Origin: a virus
DNA: 64,000 bases
Strand: one strand, 5' to 3'
Virus record (IMG/VR): IMGVR_UViG_3300047548_001372
Location: 21,329-85,328 of that record
Shown here: positions 50,388 through 58,072 of the stretch, one piece after another
How positions within the stretch are numbered: the stretch's first letter is position 1
Layout of the letters: each line of letters opens with the position of its first letter
Position numbers and translations under genes: made by a program
Notes under the pieces: model-generated
What the model saw: the letters and a program-made list of their open reading frames with translations, nothing else
Databases searched by the model: none
Told to the model about the DNA's origin: nothing

Positions 50388-51471
50388 GTATACAATTCCA
50401 CTCTTCAAAGTATTTATGTCCAATCAAGCAAAGGCTAATGTACAAGATGTGCTAAACAGTGGATACATTGGTCAAGGATCATATGTAGAAAAGTTTGAAG
50501 AACTATTTGCTAATTATGTAAAGTCAGATAAACCAATTATTTCGCTTAATTCTGCTACATCTGGTTTAGTACTTGCTTGTTATATGATTGGCTTGCGTGA
50601 AGGTGATGAGGTGATTACTACACCAATTACTTGTACTGCTACACAGACTGGTATTGTAAGTAGTAAGGCTACGATTGTATGGGGTGATGTTGATCCGCGC
50701 ACAGGTTTGCTTGACGTCGATGATGTGCGGGCTAAGATGACAAAACACACCAAAGCTATCATTGCGACCAATTGGGGTGGTAGAAAGCCTAACTATGTTG
50801 AACTAAAAAAGTTAGGTGTACCAGTTATTGAAGATGCAGCCCATGGGCCATATGAAGTAACAGAGAATAGTGGTGATTACATTGTATGGTCAACACAAGC
50901 TATCAAGTTTCTTACTACTGGAGATGGTGGGATGTTGTACTGCCCAGATCCAGAACGTGCACGGTTACTACGTTGGTATGGGCTTGATCGTCGATCATCA
51001 AAAGATTTTCGCTGTGCACAGGATATTCAGGAAGCAGGGTTTAAGTACCATATGAATGATATTGCTGCTGCTATTGGATGTGGAAATATTGTGTTTTTAA
51101 AATCTTTGATGAACTCGCACAAGAGGCATGCTTATGCGTATGAAGGTTTACTAACTGTAGACAGACCACCATACGACCGAGATTGTCCATACTGGATTTA
51201 TACTATTTTCTGTAAAAATCCTACGTTGTTAAGTGAACAACTAAAGAATTTTGGTATTGATTCTAGTCCAGTGCATGCGAGGAATGATAAACATACCGCT
51301 TTTCGTCACAGTGCGAAATACAGTGATAATCCTGGTGTATTGGAATATGACAGTAAGCAATTAAATATCCCTGTTGGTTGGTGGCTAGACAGGGATGATC
51401 TAGGAATTGTAGACGAACTCGCATACATTGCTGATACGGTAAATGTACTAGTCGAAAGGATGGGTTTATGA
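50377..51471 (+). CDS. DegT/DnrJ/EryC1 family PLP-dependent sugar aminotransferase
   Basis: A 364-aa protein with NSATSGLVLAC near residue 58, IEDAAHG at 151-157 (PLP-binding acid) and QAIKFLTTGDGG with Lys177 as the Schiff base lysine. The fold and motifs match sugar aminotransferases that convert keto sugars on nucleotide carriers to amino sugars. With the acetyltransferase it could make an N-acetylated amino sugar. Neighbours overlap on both sides, so the cluster is one operon. Confidence 0.88.
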   Translation: MKPEYTIPLFKVFMSNQAKANVQDVLNSGYIGQGSYVEKFEELFANYVKSDKPIISLNSATSGLVLACYMIGLREGDEVITTPITCTATQTGIVSSKATIVWGDVDPRTGLLDVDDVRAKMTKHTKAIIATNWGGRKPNYVELKKLGVPVIEDAAHGPYEVTENSGDYIVWSTQAIKFLTTGDGGMLYCPDPERARLLRWYGLDRRSSKDFRCAQDIQEAGFKYHMNDIAAAIGCGNIVFLKSLMNSHKRHAYAYEGLLTVDRPPYDRDCPYWIYTIFCKNPTLLSEQLKNFGIDSSPVHARNDKHTAFRHSAKYSDNPGVLEYDSKQLNIPVGWWLDRDDLGIVDELAYIADTVNVLVERMGL

Positions 51472-52226
51472 AAAAATCAGTACTATTTGCAGTACCTACA
51501 TACAAGAAACTTCAGATGTGCGTGGATCTTGTACAATCAGTTCCAGACGAAACAGATATTGCTATCTACAATCGGTTAATTATTGATAACAGTGGTGGTG
51601 AGGTAAAACGCCAATTTCCTGATCTTGAGTCACGCTGCATGATTGCTACCCCAGTACATAATATTGGTGTTGCGCGATCATTTAATCTTGCTCTCCATAT
51701 TGCAAGCGTGTATGAGTATGATTATGTGATTATCAGTAATGACGATCTTGTGTTACGCCCAGATACGCTTGATACGCTTGTAGCAGCAGCAATTGAGCAT
51801 GATAATGATTACAAAAAGCTTATCTTTTGTACTAGTGGTGGTGGGTTAAATGCGTTTTCTCTTTTTCTTGCACCCCCCACAGAATTGATTAAGCGTATTG
51901 GTTTCTTTGAGGTAGCGTATTTTAGCTATCTTGAGGACAATGATATGCATTATCGATTAAAGCTCTACGGAACTGATCTCGTGCGTGTACCTGGATGTGA
52001 TGTAGAATCACATGAGATTAGCGCTACTATCAAAGAGTTCGTTGGTGCAGAAGTTGAACACTTCCACAGATATCGTGCAAAGGGTACACATGAATATCTA
52101 CGTAAGTGGGGTGGTGGCCCACATGCAGAGGTCTATCAGACACCATATGACAGTGGACTTGACAGCACAACCTGGCATCGTGTATACTATTGTAAGGAAG
52201 ATCCTATCAACCTTCCTGATTACTAA
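51468..52226 (+). CDS. Glycosyltransferase family 2
   Basis: A 252-aa protein with SVLFAVPTYKK at the start, IIDNSGG near residue 40, and VIISNDDLVL as the donor and metal-binding site. Probably transfers the sugar made by the cluster to a phage or host acceptor. The start overlaps the aminotransferase stop by 4 nt. Confidence 0.82.
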   Translation: MKKSVLFAVPTYKKLQMCVDLVQSVPDETDIAIYNRLIIDNSGGEVKRQFPDLESRCMIATPVHNIGVARSFNLALHIASVYEYDYVIISNDDLVLRPDTLDTLVAAAIEHDNDYKKLIFCTSGGGLNAFSLFLAPPTELIKRIGFFEVAYFSYLEDNDMHYRLKLYGTDLVRVPGCDVESHEISATIKEFVGAEVEHFHRYRAKGTHEYLRKWGGGPHAEVYQTPYDSGLDSTTWHRVYYCKEDPINLPDY

Positions 52227-52235
52227 GAGGTATTT

Positions 52236-52556
52236 ATGAAAAACTCACGTGGTGCTACTATCAATCGACTTATTGTATCAGAGGCAGCATTGGTAACTGA
52301 TAAAGTTCTAGTCACTGCGGTTACTGGGAAAAAAATCTACATTCACCAAATGTATCTTGACACAGCAATTAACAACAACACAGTTACTTTCAAGTCTGGA
52401 GCTACTGCTATTAGTCCTGATTTTTATTTTGCTAGTAAAGGAGACATTCTAGTGCTTCCGTTGGCTGATGAAGTTGGTTGGTTTGTTGCAGATGGTAATC
52501 TCACGATTACATCGTTAGGTGGTTTTACTGGTTTCATTATGTATACGCAGGAATAG
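52236..52556 (+). CDS. Small beta-rich protein, possible virion decoration, 106 aa
   Basis: A Thr/Val/Gly-rich beta protein (VTAVTGKKIYIHQMYLDTA; NLTITSLGGFTGFIMY) of the type seen in phage head or tail decoration. It follows the glycan cluster with 9 nt between, so it could be the protein that the cluster glycosylates. That link is position only. Confidence 0.5.
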   Translation: MKNSRGATINRLIVSEAALVTDKVLVTAVTGKKIYIHQMYLDTAINNNTVTFKSGATAISPDFYFASKGDILVLPLADEVGWFVADGNLTITSLGGFTGFIMYTQE

Positions 52557-52569
52557 TGTGCGCGCACAC
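52556..52569. other. Intergenic palindrome GTGTGCGCGCACAC
   Basis: A perfect 14-bp palindrome directly after the 106-aa gene and before the ribosome binding site AAGGAG of the next gene. Confidence 0.55.
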
Positions 52570-52584
52570 AAAAAAGGAGCTTGT

Positions 52585-53157
52585 ATGATTGACCCCACAT
52601 ACAAAAAGCAGGTAGAGGATATTATTAATTCAGATCGATTTTACACATGGGTTCAGGTTGTTGAATATATCAACTTTAAACCAAATGGAGTACTATTTTC
52701 TAGCTTTGAGCAACATTTCGATCATTCACAGTACGCTAATTGGAATAATGGGATGGATGGTACAAGCTATATGGATAAATCCGAGGCTCGTACACAGTGG
52801 ATGTTTATGCTTGCACTTGAAGCATTTGCGTTCTGTAGTAAAGCATTTGAGACAAAAGAAGATCTTATCCGCTATACCCTTGAAATGCACAGCGCAAAAA
52901 ACAGTGATTATGGAAATCAAGCAAATCCATGGACAAACATTTTTGCATGTGAGCGTGTGATGGGACTACCCGCAGAGGTGGGTATTATGGTGCGACTACT
53001 TGATAAAGTAAGCCGATATCGTCAGCTGATGCAGAAGAACTACACACCGCGAGTAGAAGAGTCTGTTCTAGACACCGTATTTGATATTGCATCGTACGCA
53101 TGTATGTTCCTTTGTATTGAGCAGTTACTAGAATCAGAACGTGCTGAGCTAGGGTAA
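52585..53157 (+). CDS. DUF1599 / nucleotide-modification-associated protein
   Basis: The 190-aa protein has KNSDYGNQANPW at 105-116, GIMVRLLDKVSRYRQL at 133-148 and EESVLDTVFDIASYAC at 159-172. This K-x-x-DYG, R-x-x-DK, E-x-x-x-D-x-x-x-D pattern fits DUF1599, a MazG-like helical family often found with phage nucleotide metabolism or DNA modification genes. ATG at 52585 follows AAGGAG; a longer frame starts inside the previous gene. It may act on a modified or normal nucleotide; the substrate is unknown. Confidence 0.65.
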   Translation: MIDPTYKKQVEDIINSDRFYTWVQVVEYINFKPNGVLFSSFEQHFDHSQYANWNNGMDGTSYMDKSEARTQWMFMLALEAFAFCSKAFETKEDLIRYTLEMHSAKNSDYGNQANPWTNIFACERVMGLPAEVGIMVRLLDKVSRYRQLMQKNYTPRVEESVLDTVFDIASYACMFLCIEQLLESERAELG

Positions 53158-53178
53158 TACAGAGTTACTATTGGGGTA

Positions 53179-53230
53179 TTGACAAAGTTTGAGAAGTATG
53201 CTATACTGTTACCGTGATGTAACAGTATAG
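53179..53230 (+). promoter_or_regulatory. Sigma70 promoter with a 30-bp palindromic operator-like site
   Basis: TTGACA (53179-53184), 17-nt spacer, TATACT (53202-53207). The -10 box lies in a perfect inverted repeat: CTATACTGTTAC (53201-53212), 6-nt loop, GTAACAGTATAG (53219-53230). A dimeric repressor at this site would block transcription, or the new RNA would form a 5' hairpin. Confidence 0.88.
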
Positions 53231-53258
53231 CCTACACGGTAGGTAGAAAGTAGTAAGT

Positions 53259-53471
53259 GTGGCAAAGCATCGAACATTAAAAGAAGAGACAGAGTTTACT
53301 GTAGGTAGTAAGGTGCGGGTTGTTGATAAAAATAATGAACATTATCAACAAACAGGAGAAATTGTACGTCTAGGATCTGCTGGTGAGGTATTGTATATTA
53401 TGGTGTTGTTTGTTGATTATATTACGCCGCGCACATTTGTACATCAGCAGATAGAGTTAGAAAGGGTGTAA
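53259..53471 (+). CDS. Small KOW/SH3-like protein, 70 aa
   Basis: Starts with GTG. The sequence FTVGSKVRVVDKNNEHYQQTGEIVRL followed by strands and EL resembles a small SH3 or KOW-type barrel. Such proteins can bind nucleic acid or proteins. It is the first gene after the regulated promoter. Certainty is limited because the family is short and variable. Confidence 0.5.
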   Translation: MAKHRTLKEETEFTVGSKVRVVDKNNEHYQQTGEIVRLGSAGEVLYIMVLFVDYITPRTFVHQQIELERV

Positions 53472-53472
53472 T

Positions 53473-54036
53473 ATGAATTATTATGGTGTTCGCACTATTG
53501 ATCTTGCCCACTCAGTAACAAGGTTTTTTAATCTACACTACACACTACCTGACGAAGAGGTGAAGGCTGTAAGCACAGTAAATCACCTACAGGCTCTATG
53601 GGAGCGTAAGCGTGGGGGTTGGCTTCGGATCAAGCACGACGTGCTATCATACACAGCACGATCAGGGTTTCTGAGCTTTGTAGTTACTCCAAGTGAGTTT
53701 ACTATCAAGCTCTATAAAATACCATACTTTCCACAACCAAAAGGGGCATTACCTATTGTACATATCACCTACTATGCTCCTACATACGCTCAAGGACGTA
53801 CCACAAGCACAAGAAGTGTTTCTGTGTACATTGATAAATCACTCGATCTTTTATCACATAATCTAGTAAGTGTTGCTCCTCTTTATACTATTGATAATCC
53901 GTTAGGTTTTAATGGTTTTCTGGAAAACCTTTTAGAAGAAACATCTGATGGAATTATTCGTACAGATTGGATAACGAGGAGTGCTGCGCGGGATCTTTTA
54001 TACGCTATGCGCGCATATCGACAGTATAGGGGGTAA
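53473..54036 (+). CDS. Hypothetical protein, 187 aa
   Basis: Not recognised. Mixed alpha/beta with several Arg- and Tyr-rich stretches (RKRGGWLRIKHDVLSYTARS) and a basic helical end. It starts 1 nt after the previous gene and ends 2 nt before the glycoside hydrolase-like gene, so it is part of the same operon. Confidence 0.55.
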   Translation: MNYYGVRTIDLAHSVTRFFNLHYTLPDEEVKAVSTVNHLQALWERKRGGWLRIKHDVLSYTARSGFLSFVVTPSEFTIKLYKIPYFPQPKGALPIVHITYYAPTYAQGRTTSTRSVSVYIDKSLDLLSHNLVSVAPLYTIDNPLGFNGFLENLLEETSDGIIRTDWITRSAARDLLYAMRAYRQYRG

Positions 54037-54038
54037 TT

Positions 54039-54803
54039 ATGTTCTTTGGGCCAATTGTAACTAACATGGGTAGTAGGGCTTCATTTATTGATACGCTTGC
54101 ACGATGGGATAAGCAGAACTTTACCAGTGTGAAGGTGATTACTGGATGGGGGCTGTCTGGTGGTTGGAGTTCTAATGATCGCGCACAAATCCTTTCGCTT
54201 ACACCTAATCCTATTGTGCGTACCGTAGCTGGAGATCCTTCGTCACGTCGCCATCCTCTGCCCCATCCTGGTATCATCATCGATGAGCTACGACCTTGGC
54301 TTGACATGAAGTTCAATCTTATGGTAGAATTAGGTAATGAGCCAAACATCAAGCCTGTCGAAGATCGCTTTATCTGGGAGTATCGCTATTTTCTGGATCA
54401 GAGCATCGATCTTGTGCGGCGAATGTATCCACACGCACACATCATAGCACCAGCGTTCATTGTAAACAACACCACACAGCGATGGTTTGATGTTTGTAAA
54501 GATGTGCTTGAAAAATGTGATAGCGTAGGTATTCATGCCTATGAGCATATGAGTTTTCTGTCAACAAAGGATATTCCTCGTACAAACCAATTAGCTACGC
54601 TAAATACAATGTATGAAGGAATTAAAAAGCCTAAAGTTATGACAGAGTATGGTATTAACGATCCAAAAGTATCAAAAGTGGTAAAATTATCTGAGTATCG
54701 GCAAATGCTACCTATACTCAAGACTATGGGATATATTGGAGCTACGTTTTATCACGTCAATGTAAAAGAGGATATTGATCCACAATATCACATTCCAGTA
54801 TAG
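54039..54803 (+). CDS. Glycoside hydrolase-like TIM-barrel protein, clan A type
   Basis: The 254-aa protein has MVELGNEPN with E101 (acid/base) and VMTEYGIND with E203 (nucleophile), the paired signature of clan GH-A glycosidases. GIHAYEH near 164-170 fits the strand 6 region. No signal peptide is seen. It could trim a capsule or wall glycan, act in the virion, or process the sugar of the upstream cluster. It is near the size minimum for a barrel. Confidence 0.72.
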   Translation: MFFGPIVTNMGSRASFIDTLARWDKQNFTSVKVITGWGLSGGWSSNDRAQILSLTPNPIVRTVAGDPSSRRHPLPHPGIIIDELRPWLDMKFNLMVELGNEPNIKPVEDRFIWEYRYFLDQSIDLVRRMYPHAHIIAPAFIVNNTTQRWFDVCKDVLEKCDSVGIHAYEHMSFLSTKDIPRTNQLATLNTMYEGIKKPKVMTEYGINDPKVSKVVKLSEYRQMLPILKTMGYIGATFYHVNVKEDIDPQYHIPV

Positions 54804-54829
54804 TGTAGTATAGTAGAAAGGATGTTCGT

Positions 54830-55039
54830 ATGCCAAACCCAGTATATATCGTGCAAGTACGGTTTACTAGCCCACAAAAAGCGGAGATGTTTGCACGATG
54901 GATGTCACAGCATGCAATTCACGATTATGCACAATACTCGCAAATGATGGGCACGGATACTGGAGTTTCGATGTTTGTGCGCGAACGACAAGATAAAGAT
55001 CTCCCACATATTACAACCGTTAATGCAATGGGAGCTTAG
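54830..55039 (+). CDS. Hypothetical protein, 69 aa
   Basis: A small alpha/beta protein (VYIVQVRFTSPQKAEMFARWMS) of ferredoxin-like pattern. GAAAGGA precedes the start. Function unknown. Confidence 0.52.
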   Translation: MPNPVYIVQVRFTSPQKAEMFARWMSQHAIHDYAQYSQMMGTDTGVSMFVRERQDKDLPHITTVNAMGA

Positions 55040-55054
55040 TAGAAAGGATACGTT

Positions 55055-55288
55055 ATGTATACTACTGCTTTTGATAAGCTACTCCACCTGTACGAAATTG
55101 CACAAGAATCTGAAAATCCAGCAGATGCGCAGCGCATTTTTAATCTTGTACGACCTATTGCAGAGCGTATGATTTATGAGCTGCTAGAAGTTTCCCTTGT
55201 TGCACGAAATCTTGTTGATGGTAAGCGTGATGTAACTACAGAGGATCTTATTTCTGCTGTACATCATGCTCGTAATGTAATAGTGTAG
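55055..55288 (+). CDS. Hypothetical helical protein, 77 aa
   Basis: Almost all helical (LLHLYEIAQESENPADAQRIF; MIYELLEVSLVARNLV), with AGAAAGGA before the start. The length and end (TTEDLISAVHHARNV) recall histone-fold-like or small assembly proteins, but no assignment is made. Confidence 0.52.
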   Translation: MYTTAFDKLLHLYEIAQESENPADAQRIFNLVRPIAERMIYELLEVSLVARNLVDGKRDVTTEDLISAVHHARNVIV

Positions 55289-55316
55289 TTAGAAGTACAG
55301 TTAGAAAGGCGCTCAC

Positions 55317-55763
55317 ATGAACGCACCACGAGCAGATAAAGGAGCTTCGCTTACTAAAATTGTAGCAATTGTTGTGTGGCTCTTCGGAACAATTATGACG
55401 TTCAACTTCATGAACCAGACAACTTCTGGATCATGGGAGTTCATCCAGCTTGCTGCAATATCATTCGGTATTCAACTAGTGCTTACCTTGGGACAAAGTC
55501 CAATTTGGACTGGATCAACAAAAACCTGGCAGATCAGCGCAATGAGCCTCTTTTGTCTTGTCAGCGATGTACTTATTAATTTCGGCGGTGCATTATCAGT
55601 GATGGCGCAGGTTGATGCCTCTGGAAGTATTCAGGCATTTTCCAGCACATTCTTTGGGACATCAGCTGATTTCCCAATGTGGGTCAAAGGGATGCTCGCA
55701 CTTATTGTCAGTATTGCTATTGCAGGACTTCCAGAATATCTCTGGCGTCTGGATATGAAGTAG
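55317..55763 (+). CDS. Membrane protein with four predicted spans, 148 aa
   Basis: Hydrophobic segments at about 12-32, 40-60, 72-95 and 122-143 (TKIVAIVVWLFGTIMTFNFM; ISAMSLFCLVSDVLINFGG; GMLALIVSIAIAGLPEYLW). The short loops suggest a compact inner-membrane protein. It could be a second holin, a superinfection-exclusion protein or a transporter-like remnant; the lysis cassette is 8 kb away, so lysis is less likely. Confidence 0.6.
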   Translation: MNAPRADKGASLTKIVAIVVWLFGTIMTFNFMNQTTSGSWEFIQLAAISFGIQLVLTLGQSPIWTGSTKTWQISAMSLFCLVSDVLINFGGALSVMAQVDASGSIQAFSSTFFGTSADFPMWVKGMLALIVSIAIAGLPEYLWRLDMK

Positions 55764-55772
55764 GAGGATGTT

Positions 55773-56330
55773 ATGGGGTATGATCACTGGATGACGCCAC
55801 CGGATGAACTAGAGCTTGCTCGGAGTGTCATGGGTAGCATTACGTTAGATCCTGCAAGCAGCACGGTAGCACAGCAGTATGTACGAGCAGATCAATACGC
55901 TGTGCTGCCAGAAGACTATGATGGAAGTCCAGGGCAGGTTGTCGATGGGTTACAGATCGCTTGGTATGGTAATGTTTGGCTTAATCCTCCATACAGTAAA
56001 CCAGTAGCAGACTTTGCAAAGAAAGCAGCAAAGGAGCTACCAAACGTTACCAGTATGATGATCCTCGTTAATTCACAAACTGATGCAGCGTGGTATCATT
56101 TACTAATGGAGAAGATGGACTATCTATGCCTCTATCGAGGCAGGATTAAATTCTGGAAGGTATTTGATGGGGCTACACATCAGCGCTGGATTAGTACTAC
56201 TACCAGTAAAATGACAAACAGCCCTAGATATACCAATAGTGTATTCTTCCACAGCAAGGATGATGCAACACTGAAGAGATTTGCGCAGGTATATGCAAAG
56301 AAGGGTAAAGTCTTGATGCCTTTATATTAG
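55773..56330 (+). CDS. dam: Dam-type phage DNA N6-adenine methyltransferase
   Basis: The 185-aa protein starts HWMTPPDELELARSVMGSITLDPASS and has VWLNPPYSKPVADFAKKAA with catalytic NPPY near residue 72. This is the short phage DNA_N6_Adenine_MTase (Dam) family. It would methylate adenine in a short palindromic site such as GATC. Orphan enzyme, fourth methyltransferase in the window. Confidence 0.87.
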   Translation: MGYDHWMTPPDELELARSVMGSITLDPASSTVAQQYVRADQYAVLPEDYDGSPGQVVDGLQIAWYGNVWLNPPYSKPVADFAKKAAKELPNVTSMMILVNSQTDAAWYHLLMEKMDYLCLYRGRIKFWKVFDGATHQRWISTTTSKMTNSPRYTNSVFFHSKDDATLKRFAQVYAKKGKVLMPLY

Positions 56331-56350
56331 CTTACCAGGAAGCAAAGCGA

Positions 56351-56379
56351 TGTGCGCGGTATTATACTCGCCGCGCACA
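56351..56379. terminator. Intergenic stem-loop TGTGCGCGG / CCGCGCACA
   Basis: Perfect 9-bp arms (56351-56359 and 56371-56379) with an 11-nt loop in the 70-nt gap after the Dam gene. No T tract. The same design (GC-rich arms with an 11-nt loop) occurs after the reductase gene. Confidence 0.6.
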
Positions 56380-56400
56380 CCACAGAAAGGAAGAAAGAGG

Positions 56401-56592
56401 ATGCGAACACACTACATTGTACGAGATCTGCGTAGGTCGAATGAGCGATTAGGTATGGTTACAAACGCGAAAATCTTACTTGGGGAAGTACAATACAAAG
56501 TACTTTGGGATGATAACAAGAGTGAGTGGGTTGCAGCAAAGCACATTATTGACGATGACGATGAGCAGCAGGGAAACCTAGAAAGCAGGTAA
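56401..56592 (+). CDS. Small basic SH3/Tudor-like protein, 63 aa
   Basis: Starts at ATG 56401 after GGAAGAAAGAGG; a longer in-frame start runs through the stem-loop. The sequence VQYKVLWDDNKSEWVAAKHI matches a small beta-barrel pattern (Tudor/chromo-like), ending in an acidic tail (DDDDEQQ). It is coupled to the exonuclease gene 1 nt later. Could be a partner of that enzyme. Confidence 0.5.
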   Translation: MRTHYIVRDLRRSNERLGMVTNAKILLGEVQYKVLWDDNKSEWVAAKHIIDDDDEQQGNLESR

Positions 56593-56593
56593 T

Positions 56594-57277
56594 ATGGTAA
56601 AGTATGTAGACTGTGCTGGTGTGCGCGAGATGGTATATATCTCAAAAAACGACATCCATCCAGCAATGGAAGAAGCAATTAACCAATACTATAATCAACC
56701 AGTAGCAGTAGGAGTAGATATTGAAACCACAGGATTAGATCCTCGCAACGATCGCATTTGTACCATTCAGGTTTCATTACGGTATGTGGGAACAAACGTT
56801 ATCCAACTAGATCCAGGAGCATTTCCAAAAAACCTGATAAACTATCTGACCGATAGTAATGTACACAAGATCTTTCACTACGCGATGTTTGATGTGGGCT
56901 TTCTTTTGTATACCTATAAACATATGCTTCGCAGTGTTAAATGCACGCGCACAGCAGCATCTATTGTTGATCCTACACGACAGAAGTTCTTTTACCGTGG
57001 AAAACCTAGCCTCAGCCTTGCAGCGCTGGTAGATCACTATTTTCAAGATACATTAGATAAAAAGCTCGCAGTAAGTGACTGGTCTACTCCCGATCTTACG
57101 GAAGAACAGCTTGCATATGCTGCAAAAGATTCATACTATCTCACGGATCTCTACTATCGATTGACAGAAGAGATGAATGATTTTGAGTATGACATGTATC
57201 TTGCTGCTTGTGAATGGCTTCCTTATAAGGTGTATGCGTTACAGAACTTTCAACCAGATCACTTTAGTCGTGATTAG
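56594..57277 (+). CDS. DEDDy 3'-5' exonuclease, RNase D / WRN-like
   Basis: The 227-aa protein has exo I VDIETTGLDP (D42, E44), exo II FHYAMFD (D100) and exo III YAAKD (Y175, D179), a complete DEDDy set. It could trim RNA or DNA ends, for example during replication or recombination. The domain is like the exonuclease part of the DNA polymerase at the left edge, but without polymerase. Confidence 0.87.
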   Translation: MVKYVDCAGVREMVYISKNDIHPAMEEAINQYYNQPVAVGVDIETTGLDPRNDRICTIQVSLRYVGTNVIQLDPGAFPKNLINYLTDSNVHKIFHYAMFDVGFLLYTYKHMLRSVKCTRTAASIVDPTRQKFFYRGKPSLSLAALVDHYFQDTLDKKLAVSDWSTPDLTEEQLAYAAKDSYYLTDLYYRLTEEMNDFEYDMYLAACEWLPYKVYALQNFQPDHFSRD

Positions 57278-57312
57278 ATAACCGTGATTACTGTGTGCGC
57301 GGAGGGAGTATT

Positions 57313-57840
57313 ATGTCAACACGAAATATCAACATTAACAGTGGAGATTCAAGTGATAATCCAAAACTATCTCTCCGCAAACCTGAACTAGGTACTACTG
57401 CGATAACTGCTATTGTGGTTATCGCAGTAGCCGCGCTTGCGTATCTGGTTGCATGGTTTCTCGCGGTGAATATCACGAACTTCTACTGTTGGTCAAAGGG
57501 GCAAACTACCTGTATCGCTAGTGATATTATTCACTATCTTTTTATTCTTGGTGTTATTGGTGGTTTTATTGGTATTGGTGCGTATGCAGTGGAGATTATT
57601 CGCAATACAAAGTATCTTTACTTTCGTGGGGTGTTTTTGGATCGTAAGTCTATTGAGGAGCATGCGCAGTCGTTAATTGGTGTTATTAACACGAGCGCAC
57701 GCAGTGAAGCTACGTATGGGCTTGATACACTGAGTAAGAGCGTAGAGGTAGTTGGTGGGAAAAGAGCAGAGGATGAAATAGACTCTATTCTTGCTACAGG
57801 ATCAGTACTGGATGATATTGGACGTGCGCGGAAGAAGTAA
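57313..57840 (+). CDS. Membrane protein with two spans, 175 aa
   Basis: Spans at about 28-52 and 72-96 (ITAIVVIAVAALAYLVAWFL; IIHYLFILGVIGGFIGIGA) are followed by a soluble tail of 75 residues. GGAGGG lies before the ATG at 57313. A CGATAACCGTAAT-like stretch and CGCGCA word are in the leader. Function unknown; it could anchor a phage complex to the membrane. Confidence 0.6.
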   Translation: MSTRNININSGDSSDNPKLSLRKPELGTTAITAIVVIAVAALAYLVAWFLAVNITNFYCWSKGQTTCIASDIIHYLFILGVIGGFIGIGAYAVEIIRNTKYLYFRGVFLDRKSIEEHAQSLIGVINTSARSEATYGLDTLSKSVEVVGGKRAEDEIDSILATGSVLDDIGRARKK

Positions 57841-57854
57841 AGAAAGGATATCTT

Positions 57855-58046
57855 ATGCCAGATCTTACATCAACACCCATCGAGAAGCTAGACATTGTAT
57901 TTGAATGTTATGCTACACGTGAATCAAAATATTACTGTAGCTGTAAACTTACATGGGAAAATATCACATGTATTGCGTATTCCACAGAGAGTTACTTTGA
58001 TGCACTGAAACAAGCATTCGATCAGCTTTCTCAGTTGCGTCGATAG
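57855..58046 (+). CDS. Hypothetical protein, 63 aa
   Basis: A small protein with a cysteine pair (YYCSC) and a helical end (YFDALKQAFDQLSQLR). Beta-alpha pattern similar to small double-stranded-RNA-like or coat proteins, but no match is claimed. AAAGGA precedes the start. Confidence 0.5.
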   Translation: MPDLTSTPIEKLDIVFECYATRESKYYCSCKLTWENITCIAYSTESYFDALKQAFDQLSQLRR

Positions 58047-58072
58047 TACATAGGTAACACTAAGGAGTCTTT

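Noticed and set aside
52519-52584. Longer start for the DUF1599-type gene
   Set aside because: It would run through the palindrome and overlap the previous gene; ATG 52585 has AAGGAG.
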